In this document: positions 1-12,300 of the stretch, piece after piece
Position numbering within the stretch: position 1 is the first letter of the stretch
Layout: each line of letters begins with the position of its first letter
Assembly (NCBI GenBank): GCA_003184365.1
Contig: NKYR01000004.1
Location: forward strand, 124,001-188,000
Length of the DNA: 64,000 nt
DNA from: Evernia prunastri
Taxonomy: Eukaryota > Ascomycota > Lecanoromycetes > Lecanorales > Parmeliaceae
Direction: 5' to 3'
Position numbers and translations under genes: made by a program
Notes under the pieces: generated by a model
Database searches by the model: none
What the model was told of the DNA's origin: nothing
What the model saw: only the letters and a program-made list of their open reading frames with translations

Positions 1-370
1 CCAACTCACACGGGAATCTACACATAAAGACATGAATCACGACAATCAACTCCTCGGTGTATGTACGTAGAAAAATCAAAGCCATCCCCAACGAGTGGTG
101 GCAACATTAAAACGAGCAAGCGAACAGCTTCCAACCCAGTGCTACCAACAGATTGACAGTAGGTCACGCAACATACCATGAGTCGTCCCCCTCGAATATA
201 AAGCGCGAGAGATTTGTATATTTTACCAGCCCCGCCTTCCAATGTGGAGTGAGCCGAAAGAATTTGGACTCGCAGGGCTAGACAATTGGAGCGATATCAG
301 ATGGAGGCGGTGGCCTGTCATCATTAGTGGCGTCCATGTCCATGAGTTGTCCCAGACGACTTACCTCTCT
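1..370. other. Intergenic, 3' of the PKS-NRPS gene
   Basis: No convincing coding region. This stretch is downstream of the minus-strand PKS-NRPS stop codon. One 74-codon minus-strand frame covers part of it but has no recognisable motif. The window cuts the locus here, so further cluster genes may lie to the left. Confidence 0.6.
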
Positions 371-3300
371 TCATGTTTCTACTTCTCCCAAATATGGGAA
401 TGAGATTGTCTCTCCCCGCGACACGATAGCCTCCAGGTAGCTTATAATCAAATCCTCGATTCCGTATCCTCTGGCTCTCTCCGTCCACTCACTCATCTTA
501 ACCTCCGCAAATTGACATCCGTGGATCTGCTCCATACGAAGCTTGAAGTCCGAGACAGGTGTCTTGACTCCTCCAGAATAGTGCTTGAACCTCATCGATG
601 AACCATTGTCACCAGTCATACGGCACTGGTGGATCTCCATGACATTGCTCGCAAGCTCCGCCGCCACACCACTGACATCGTTGAAATCAAAGAAACCCTC
701 GAAGTTCTCGAAGCGAGGGACTGCTCTTATCAAGATGGAGTAGCGTAGGAGCGCATTCAACGCATCCTCGCTCGGTGCCGATTCGCCAACCACAGCGCAT
801 GGCCGATGCACACATACCGGGAGACCCGACTGTTTCGCGAGATTTTCGAGAAAGCACTCGCTGGCCCATTTGCTGGCGGTAAATCCTTCCGATCCGTCCC
901 GCGCCGGCGGATGAGACAACACGGAGACCGGGGGCAGAGCATTGGAGCCGGAGAGGAGAGTGACACGGCTTGAGGAAAGGAAGTGCAGAGGTATTCTGCG
1001 AGTGTTGGCGAGGCTGGCGAGAAAGCGAGTGGAGTGGAGGTTCGGGACGCGTAGTGAGGAGTAATTGTTGAGGCAATGGCCAGCAGCACCGGCATGGAGA
1101 ATGAGATCTATGGAGGATCCTATGACGGAACACTCTGATTTCGAGAGGCCAAGAGTTGGATTGAGGAGACTGCCCGGGTAGACCTTGATCTTCTCAGATA
1201 TCGGAAGGCTCTTCTCGCTATCCGCTGAAATGGCAATACAATGGACCCTACAGACTCTTTGGTCCTCCAAGAGCGACGTAAGGACGGCAGCCCCGAGGAA
1301 GCTGGTCGCCCCCGTCAAAAGGATCTCTCGATCATGTCCTTTGGTTTGCCTCTCGCTCTGAACATGTCGCTCATCTATGCACATCGAGTCTGGGACAGCT
1401 GTCTCGATATCCCAGTCAATGAGTTCCTCTTGCGGTTGCTGAGCTTTCTTCGCGGTAATACGCGCAGCCATGCTGCCCAACGTACTCGACTGATACAAGT
1501 CTTTAATGGAGATCGCGACGGAGAACGACTCTTTGATGGCAGCTTGCACCTTGACAAGCAGAAGGGAACTGCCTCCGGCCATAAAAAAGTCCGAAGCCGG
1601 AGTCAGAGGAAGGGTCAAGGCCGTCTGAAGGACATTCTCCCAAACAATCTTGAGTTGACCCTCTGCTAGTGTGAGTAGTTTCTGAGGCTGTGATTGAGGA
1701 TCAAACTTCCGAACAGGCAGTGGCAGCACGCTTATAGCCCGTCTGTCGATCTTCCCATTGGAATTGGTCGGTAGACGTTCCAGAGGTATCGTCATCGCTG
1801 GGTGCATATACTGGGGCAGTGGAAGGTTCTTGCCTAGGAGCTGGGTCTCCGCATCACTGAGACTCTTTCCTGGGGCAAAAACAACGTGCGCGACTAGGAA
1901 TTCGGGGTCTCCTCGGACCGACACGACCGCATTAGAAAGAAAGCCCTGGGACGACTCTAAAAGTGTATTTGCGATTTCTTCTAATTCGATGCGGAGGCCC
2001 CGGAGCTTGACTTGGGTGTCATGATCCTTGCGACCCATGAAAATCAGTGATCCATCCTCGGCCAGCCTTCCTTTATCCCCAGTCTTGTACATGGTTGTCC
2101 ATCCTTTAGCAACATCTTCGGCCGTCGCAAAGAGATCTGGAAGGAACTTTGTCTGGTTGAGTTCTGGACGACCGAAATAGCCAAGGGCTACGCCAACTCC
2201 GCCGATACAGATTTCGCCAGGAAAGCCTATTGGGAGTGGGTTATTTTTTGAATCGAGGATGTATATGGAAGAATTTGGAATAGCCTTTCCCACGGAGCCA
2301 TAGGCAATGCCATTGTGATCCTTATTCGGCTCTAGGGACACTGTCTCTAGTGTGGTACAAGCTGAAATTTCTGTTGGACCGTAGCAATCAGTGAGGATGA
2401 CCTCGGATGAGCTCAATAGACTGAATTCTCGCTTCACTTGTTCGGTCACAGCCTCACCTCCTAAACAAGCGTTTTGCCACGTGGAAAACTGCTGGAGAGA
2501 GTCGTTACCATACCGTAAAAGCATCAAATACTCAGAAGGGGTGGCAATCGTGAAGGTGACTTTTTCTTTCAACATCAATTTCGTTATCGCGACTGGGTCT
2601 CCTCGTGCGCTCTGTGGCGCCACTATAAGCGTTCCTCCGTTTCCAAGCGCAATGAACATCTGAGCGATGGACATATCAAATCCCGACGAGCTTTGTTGCA
2701 GAACGACTTCTTTGCCTAGCCCGAGCTTTTCGGTTTTCGATGCGACATAGTTTATGAAGCCATCGTGTGAGAGGAGGATTCCTTTTGGAGTACCCGTTGA
2801 GCCGCTTGTGTAGAGCAAGAAGGCAGGGGAGCTGGGCTTCGCTAGGTTCATGATTCTTTTGTCATCGGAACCAGCAATTCCAGAAACATCGACTATACCG
2901 ATCTTTGAATCAGCAAGTTCAGAGGCTGAATCCAAGGTCGAATGGCCGCAGAGAATCAGGCTTGGTTTGCAGTCTGCAACAATGACAGCATGCCGTGAAC
3001 GAGGAAGACTCAGGTCGAGCGGTACGTAGACGCACCCAGTCTGCAAAATTGCCAACATGCAGGCTATGGAGTCAATGGATGGGTGGCACAGAACTGCAAT
3101 ACGAGATTCCATAGTCATGCCACGGTCGATGATAGCAGCAGCGATACCGTGTGCTTGCTTTGCTAATTGAGCATAAGTCGATTGTCCAAGACTATCTCTG
3201 ACGGCTATGTCGTCCCCGTGCTGCTGCTGAATTGTGCCAAATCTCTCAATCAAAGTATCTGGCCAGCCGTAATCTATCCGACGGCCTCTTCCTAAATTAA

Positions 3301-6300
3301 TGGCATATTTTGCATCTGTGGTGTCATACAGAGAGCACTCTTGAATTTGCAGTGCAGGTTCCATAGCCAGCTCATCCAGCAGCCGAAGGTACATGCCCAT
3401 GAGTAGATCCGAAGACTGCGAATCATAGAGAGAGTCTCGGCAGGTGATTTCCAGAAGACATAATCCGCCTGAGTTTTGAGTGATGTTAAAAACCAGGTCA
3501 TAAGGACTCTTGGCGTCGACGACCGTGGCAAGCTTCAATTGGAGGTCCCCAAGCGGAGTCTGCATTAAATCTCCCATCCGATAATTTACCGCAATTTGGA
3601 ACAAAGGGCTGTGAGAAGAGGACCTGGGGACGTTGAGTCTGTCCAGAATCAAATCGAATGGGACCTGTGAGTTTGACAAAGTTGAATAGATCGTTTTGGA
3701 AGTTTGTTTGACCATGTCTGAAAACTGCGACTTTTTGTCGACTCGAAAACGCAAGGGAAGTAGATTGAGGAAGAAACCGACCGTGTCCGAGAAACTTTCA
3801 TCGGCTCGATTAGCATCAGTGATGCCTATACAGAGATCGTCGATGTCGAGGAGATTTGCAAGTAGCACTTGAATCACTGTGAGATGAAAATGGAACGGAG
3901 TAACACGAAGAGTCTGGGTTGCTCCCTTGATCTTGGCTACCAGATCATCGCCTATCTCTTTGCGTGCAGTGTGGCCGTCGTAGTTGTCCGTAGCATATCT
4001 TCCCTTGATACGGGAGAAAGGAAGCAATGGTAAAGTGGGGACCAGCTGGCTATGTTCGCGCTCCCAAAAACTGACTTGATCTTCAAAATCGCCACTCTCA
4101 ATAGAACGGATCTGTTGCACTGCGAAATCTGAGTATTGCTTGGTAAGCGCTTTCAATGGCATCATTCGATAGGCGAGATTTAGATCACGGAGGAACAAGC
4201 CCCAACTCACTCCGTCCATGACTATGTGATGATAACCAAAAATGATGGTGTGTTGACTAGAGCTTTGTGATATTGATGCTGCTCCGAAAGTCTGGCCTTG
4301 CTCCAAGCTCCATTCGGTATTTTGGAATTTCTCGAACTCACGCTTGACATCAACTTCGTCCAGAGAATGGTGATGGTTGAAGGAGTACGATGGTGCTGTC
4401 AGTACCCCTTGCATAAGCTCACCACTCTCTGGCTTCGCGAAAAAGCACGTCTGCAGAGATTCGTGATGTGATACAACATTCTCCAAGGCGCGCTTGAATC
4501 TGGGAACTTGCAAGTGACCCTGGATGTTGTACGAGACTGTGATATTGTATGCCGTTCGATCTTTCAAATATTTTCTTAGGAACCATAATCTCGACTGCGC
4601 ATACGACATCTTCTCAACCCGTTTGAATCTAGTGAAGTCTTGAGGCTGCACGTCAAGTTCCAGGCCAGAGGGAGACTCGCTTTTAGCTCGACCGGATGGC
4701 GAAGGTGGGAAAGATGTGTTGGCACTGCTTGGGTCCTGTCCTGAGTCCGAAGTGTGAGAGCTATCGACGTCGTCGGCGTGAGCACTTCGAGGTACTTGGC
4801 TTGACGACTGCTTATTGCCAACTGCAGTGTTGTTCTCAAGCGCAGAATCGACAGGCAGAGAGACATGAATAGAGGTCTCCTGGGTTTCACTGGATTTCAA
4901 TGTGAAATACTTCCTCGCAGCATCGCCGCAAATCTCGGCCACACTATCTCCGCTGAGGACTTTGAGAACCGGGATGTCGACATGAACCTCTTTCAAGAAC
5001 CATGTTCTGATCTCAACGGCCAGCAAGGAATCGCAACCGATATCCAAGAGCGAAACTTTCACATCGACGGAACCGGGTGCCAACTGCATCATGGTTTCGA
5101 GTTTTGACGAGAATGCAGCCTGCAGTAATGCCGAAGCCGCTTCCTCGGATTTTGCGGTTTTCAGTTGCTGTTTGATATGCATGGGGGATGAACTTGCTTG
5201 CTGTTGCTCTTTCGACCCGTCATCTTCACGTAAAAAGTGCGCGAACTGGGGATTTGAGAACCATGGCGGCCGGATCTTGGCATCTGCCGTATTGATGAAT
5301 GGCTCAATTCCCATGATGATATCATAGCCGCGATTGGAGTCAGCAGGACTGGCCAGGACTGCTTCCGCAAATAAATGATGAACGTCGGACTCTGAAAGCG
5401 GCATGTAGAATAGCTTCCGTAGGTGATCTTCGATGGATCGACCGGTTCTTGCCACATATCCAACGTCTACTACCATCCCGATATTGATCACGGATGCGGC
5501 GAGACCCTTGCTTCTTCGCTGAGTTGCCAGACATGCCATGAACAGATTTGCGGCATGATAATTTGACTGACCGCCGTTACCGATAACACTGGCAAGCGAA
5601 GAGAACGTAATGAAGAAGTCCAGTGAGGGTTCGTTGAACAACTCATCGAGATGTTTAGTTCCATCTACCTTGGGCTTTAGTACTTTATTCATAGTATCTG
5701 CATTCATGTCGACAAATAGCTTGTCGGAGAGGACCATGGCAGCATTGCAAACTCCAGCGATCGGTGGCAAATCATCGCTGATAGCAGCATGCACTGAACG
5801 TACAGCATCCCTATCTGAGACGTCCATCTTGTAGACTTTGATGGTGGCACCAAGGGCATGCATTTCCTCGAGCCAGAGAGAGTCCAAGTCCGCATTTCGG
5901 CTACCGAGAGCAATGTAGCGCGCGTTGTTACTAACCATCCACCGACAAAGTGATCGCCCCAGCTCACCGGTAAGACCAACTAGAAAGTAAGTTTTTGTGG
6001 GATCAAAGATCCCGGAAGGATTGAGAGGCCCGATAGCCACAACAAGACTCTTGGAGCTGCTCCAGTCAATTACCGCCGGGTAAGCGCCATAAGAGTAAGG
6101 AGATGTTCCCACCAGGTCCTGAATCGGGATTATATTTTGGAGTATCGGCCGAGTGACAGAGCGCTCATATAAGATTGCGTCCTCAACTGCCTTTGCCAAG
6201 ATCGAGGCTCGGGGCTTTTGTTTAAGAAGAGATGTCTCAAATGTGTGAACCGAGGATAGTTGCGATAGATATGCTTTGACCTTGTCGTGGCTGTTCTTCG

Positions 6301-9300
6301 AAAAGTCGAGGACGCAGGCAACGTCATTCGGCAAGCTACGCTCAATGGTACGCTTGGACGATTGTGGGTGAATCGAGATCCATCTGTCTGGTAATTTACC
6401 TTGCCTAGTTGAAGCGAAGACCATCTTTCTCCCTTTCCATTGAGTGCTATGCATGATTGCTTCAACAAATACCTCTTCTGGTTCGTAGAAGAGGACTGTA
6501 CCGCTGGTGGGAGCAACGGATAGGAGAGCCTCAAGTGTCAGTTGACTCGCTACTGCGATTAGGCTACCTGCGCTGTGGAAATCTGTGCGCGAAGAGACAA
6601 AGATGTCCTTAGACGGAACATTAACGGAAGAGGAACAATCCTGAGATATGGCAAAGGCCAACTGCTCGGTTCCATGAATTGTTCCAAGACAGAGGAAAGA
6701 GGGCATCTCATCCTTAAACGGTAGGGCGATCGAGTACTTCACTTGAATACTTTGGTACTCAGAGGTAGGGGCGGCGCGTGTTTTGGAACTCAATCGCAAC
6801 GTGTTGGACCCTCCAGATGAGACTAATTCAACAGAAGCATTGTCAGAGCTGATTTCATTGGTGATGAGACGGCGGTTAGCATTAAATCTATCGTTCCTTG
6901 TCTTGTCCATCATGATTCGTGGAATGAGCATTGCTTCGCCGTCAAGAACAACCTCTGGCTCCGTGGTCCACAGCGCATAGTAATCTAAATACTCATGTGA
7001 CATTGCGAGAGTCAGTCGCAGGAGTGATTCGACGACAATCCGTGGGTCAAGTGCAACTGTGCTGCCCACATCCATAAATTGCAGGTTAATGTGTGGTAGC
7101 TCAGTCCTTAGAGCTCGACCTACACCGACTGTCATATTGGCTAGAGGGTTCTCGGAGAGTCGCCCGGCCGTGATCCAAAGAACATTCGTGCCTTGGCTGA
7201 AAAGGTCCTGCAAGGTTGCGATCCTTACAGGTGTCATAGATTCCGAGAACAGTGGCTTGTCTAGTTCTGTCAGGCAGATGATGGAAGGGTTTGGAGTGAG
7301 ATGTCTCTCTTTCAGGTCATCGATACTGCTCAATAGGGTTATTCGATCCTTCCAAGCGTACAGGCGCTTCTCTATATCGCGGATCTTTCGAACAACAGGC
7401 AACGTCTTGCCACCGATGATTAACACGCTCTCCTCTTTTGGTATCATTTCAATCGACGAAAGTGGATCGCGAAGTAGGTTAAATTTCTCGTCCACGGCTT
7501 GACTGACAATAACAGAGCATGAGTGTCTGACAGAGTCTGGCATGTCGTGAACGATGTTATCTACACCGGAGAAACCAGTGCCACGAAGCAGTTCGTCCCA
7601 CTTCACAGGCGAGACTCCTGGGCTTAGACGCCGGCCCTCGTCTGCTCCAAGCCACCATCCAGGCAGACCACCCATCAGGAAGGGCATTCTCAATAAATCA
7701 CCTGTCACTTCAACAAGAATCAAGTAGCCACCGGGTTTGAGGAGAGCCCTGGTGCGTTGCAGGGTTTCGAATAAACTTCGAGTTGCATGCAAGACGTTGG
7801 AAGCAACTATAATGTCGTACGAATGTTCCTCAAAACCTTGCTCGGCTATATCTTTCTCTATGTCAAGAACCTTGAAGGTAAATTTGCTCCGAGCGTTTGC
7901 AAATTTCTTGGCTGCCTTTTCGAAGAACCCAGAAGAGACGTCTGTGTAGGTGTATGCTGAATAAGCATCTCCAACCATATCAAGCAGGCTCTTTGTCGTC
8001 CCACCTGTTCCAGCACCAATTTCGAGGATCTTGACATGGGGGTGCTTGGAGGTTATTTGCTCGGCAACTCGCGCGATGCACTTGTTCAGGTAACGGAAAC
8101 CACGACCCTCCATGTAAAACCGATTAAGCATATCATTTTCTAGCATGACTTCCAGAAGTTGAGTCTCGCCACGCAAGACAGGCACGAGATTTTGACCTAT
8201 GGCGTTCATGATTTCGAGGTCAACCTGTCCTGGAAAATTCCTTTTCAAGGTCAGTATTTTTTCGGGTGAATCTTCTAGCCATTCTTTCTTTACTACAGGG
8301 TGCTCTCCCTTACGGACCTGGGTGAGCATAGCACTGACTGCCTCGAACATTCTCTGATGGTACCATTCAAGCTGCGGAATTTCGTCAGACTTGAACGAGC
8401 CTAGGGCTTCCTGGAAATAGTGTAGAGCCGTCCTTTCGATGGCATCCACAAGATCGAATTCTTCAACATTCTGCTGCTCTTCGAGGGTCCTTGTAAACCC
8501 GCTAAGGGTGTCGACGTTCCAACGAGTTTCCGCGAACAGCAGACGGTCGTTAGAAGCCTGAGGCTCAGAAAACGATTTCAGTATCAGGCCCTCAATCTGA
8601 ATGCCGGTACTTCCCTGAGGGCTGTATAGATGGACATCACCTTCGATGGTTGTGGACGATGATTTAGTGATGAACGCGTCAACATCAAATCCAACTTCTT
8701 GAGATTGTTTGTGATACTGAACATTGGGATTCATGACGAGACGGCGAATTTTTACAGGCAAGTAAGGGGTCCAGAGAGCGCCGCTGGCAGGTGACGAAAA
8801 CGCCGCAAAGACCGCATGAAATGCACTGTCCAAAAATGCTGGATGCAGAATGTGCTGCTGACCTATCTCGGCCTCAGACCACAACGCGGATCCAGTAGCA
8901 TGGCCCATCTTCCGATTTGCCGACTTCAGTCCCTTGAACAGGCCTTGGTAATTAAGTCCCACATCCACAAGGGAAGAGAAGAATCTGTGCATATCTATTG
9001 GTGTGCCGTTCGAACGCTCAAGTCTTCTTGGTGGCAGCTCATCCTCTGAAGGTTGGCCAAGATGAACGCTGAGTCTGCCAGCGCATCGTTTCTCCAGGGA
9101 GCCATTAGCCTCATCGGAGCAAGCATGGCAGGCAAATTCTGTTTGAATAAGACTGCCACCATCCATGCACATTTCAGTGTCGATGATTTTGACGGAGAAT
9201 ACCGTTTCAACTCCGGCCTGGCTCTCGCCTACCACCAAGGCGCGAAGCAATGATAGATCCTGGATCTCAACAAGTTTAACAGAATGATCTCCTGCAATCC

Positions 9301-12300
9301 TTTTTGAAGCCTCCATAGCCATTGCTACGTATCCAGCACCGGGGAACAAAACCTGCCCTTGAAATTCGTGACCTCGAAGCCAAGGAAGTTCACTCAATCG
9401 TAGAACATTACGCCAACGCATTTCATCCTCCGAGTCGTCAGAAACCCGCCGACCCAGGAGCTCATGGGGTCGATCACGACGAAGACGGAAGTCCCTGGAA
9501 ATGCGAGATTCTCTCCAGTAGGGCTTGTCATGATCCCAGGCATACAAGGGCAGGTCTTTGAGCATCTTTGGCTCTGGTGGGTAGGGTTCCTGAAAGGCTT
9601 TCCTATAACCTTCGAAACTGATCATTTCTGACCCAAGGTATGACCATACGTATCCAACGGCGCCCGAAAACGCTTCGATAGCGTCATCCCCTCTCCTCAT
9701 GAAGCCAGCATATGGCGGAGAGATTCCAGTCGCTGATTTGATAGTTTGCACAGCTGGGCCTTTGAGTGCTGGATGAGGACCTAGTTCAACAGCCATGTCG
9801 AACGGCCCCCCATTCCAAAGAGCACACTCGACAGCTTGCGAGAAGAGCACGGGCTGCACCATGTTGTCTACCCAATACTGGTCCTTGAGTGTCTGAAGGT
9901 CTCCCTCAAGAAGCTCCACGTCGCCTCGCACGCTCGATATCCAGATGCAATCGCTTCTCGGAGGGTTAACCTTGATATCGCAAGCCTTAAGAGATTCAAG
10001 GTATGGTTCGGAGCAAGGAAGCATATGATGTGAGTGATAGGCGGTGTCGACACTGAGGAGCCTAGCAAACGTCTTCTCGACATCAAATATCCTTTTGGCC
10101 TCTTGAATGGCATCCACATCGCCCGAAAGCGTAACTATTGGAGGCGAATTACTAGCAGCAACTCTCATGCGCCCCAAAAATGTGGATTTTGCACAGAGTG
10201 CCATAGCAGAATCAAATGTCAAGCCAACGGCCATCATTGCTCCTGGCTTGCCTCCGCCACCTTGGGCGAGTTTTGCGTGATACCCTCTGTAGTATGCAAT
10301 CCGTATTGCGTCACCAGATGAAATGATTCCAGCAGCGTAGGTAGCAGCAATCTCTCCAGATGAATGGCCGACCACTGCGTCAAGCTTGATACCCGCAGCA
10401 TTAGCAAGATCGACCATGGCGACTTGAATGGCCGTACAGAGTGGCTGTGCAATAGCAGCCTCGGATACGCGGGAAGATCCTTCGTCAGCTAAGAGTTCCT
10501 GAGCCAAGGACCAGGTGGGAGCATCGGGTAGGCTCGCCAATGACTGTTCGCACTTTTCAATGGACTGGCGGAAAAGTCGGCATCCTAGGATCAACTGCTT
10601 GGCCATGCCTGCCCATTGCGCACCTTGGCCAGTGAAAATACCAAGCGTCCCGGGAACCTCATTGACATTGATCGGGTGTCCCTGAACACCAATTTCGGCC
10701 CCAGCCTCAGCCATCTCTACTTGCTTGTCCATGAAGGCCAGAAGCCTTTGACGGGTGGCTCCGGAGAAGAATGCTTTGATAGGGTGGAGAGTCCGCTTTG
10801 TTTGCACGGTCCAGGTGGGATCGTTGAGACATAACGTGGGGTGAGACTTGATGTAGGTCATATACTCTCTGACAAGTATCGACAGTGAGTTGTTGGTCTT
10901 TGCGGAAAAGATCAAAGGCCCTACAAAGCACTCTTCGGGAGCAAGTTTTTCGGAGTGGCCTTTCTGAGTGTCTTGAATAGTTTCCGGGTCGAAGCTCTCG
11001 AGGATGGCGTGAGCATTGGTTCCGCCGAAGCCGAAGCTGTTCACACTTGCCCTGAACGGAGTACCAGCCAGCGTTGGCCATGGCGTGAGACTTGTTGCGA
11101 CCTGGAGATGGTCATAATAAGGCGTGATTGCAGGATTCAACTCATCGAAATGCATATTCGGGGGTATAGCGCGGTGCTTTATGGCTAAAGAGGCTTTGAG
11201 GACCCCAGCTAGTCCGGCACAGCCCTCCGTGTGGCCAATGACGGTTTTGATAGATCCCAAGTATAACTTGGTTTCATTACTCGCTGTCTTCGTTGGGAAG
11301 AAAGCTTCCTGAATGGCTTGAGCTTCTTGTGGATCTCCGGCCGAAGTCCCCGTTCCATGACATTCGAAGTATTGACAGCGATCGACCAAGGGGTCCAGTC
11401 CGGCATTCCAATACGTTTGGCGAATGAGAGCCGCCTGGGCAGCAGCACTTGGCATCGTTATACCTTTAGTTCGGCCATCAGAGTTTATCGATGTCTCCCT
11501 TACAATACACTCAATATGATCTCCGTCCTTCAGGGCTTGGCTCAGGGTTTTCAGGTAGACGGCCGCGAGACCCTCTCCGCGCGCATAACCATTCGCCGAC
11601 TTGTCCCACATACGAGATCGAGCGTCAGACGAAAGCATGTGAAGACTCGACTCGCCAATAAACATGCCCGAATCGAGAATAAGATTGACGCCTGCAACTA
11701 TGGAAGTGGTGCAATGACCACTTCGTAAGCTTTGTACGGCCTGGTGCAATGCAACAAGAGAGCTGGAGCAAGCAGTATCGATTGTCATAGATTCTCCCTT
11801 GAGATCAAAAAAATAGGAAACGCGATTAGACAATAAGCTTCGAGCGGTACCCGTGACAGAATATCTTGGCATTGTCTCAGTATCACGCATTTGGATGTCG
11901 GTATAGTCGGCAGTCATGGAGCCAACAAAGACAGATGTCTGAGAACCTTGAATTTCGGCTAAAGTGCAACCTGCGGACTCGATGGCTTCGTATACGGTCT
12001 CCAACAGTAATCTCTGCTGAGGATCCATGCTATCGGCCTCGAGAGGATTTATATTGAAGAAGGCAGCGTCAAAGAACCGGGGATCTTCGGTAAGAAGGTA
12101 GGACTTGTTTTCGACATCTGTGCTGCCATGGTGTTCTCCGTTGATGCTGTGGAACCGGGAAAGATTCAGACGATCAGAGGGGAAGTCGCTCAATACGTCT
12201 CGAGGTTCACTCAGGAGAGCCCAGAGCTTGGAGGGAGAGCTGGAACCGCCTGGCAGGCGACATGCAGAGCCAACAATAGCGATGGGTTCCTTGACGTCGC

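Noticed and set aside
687..11728. Many 60-150-codon frames antisense or out of frame to the PKS-NRPS.
   Set aside because: They lie inside an intact, motif-complete 3983-residue gene and have no motifs of their own.
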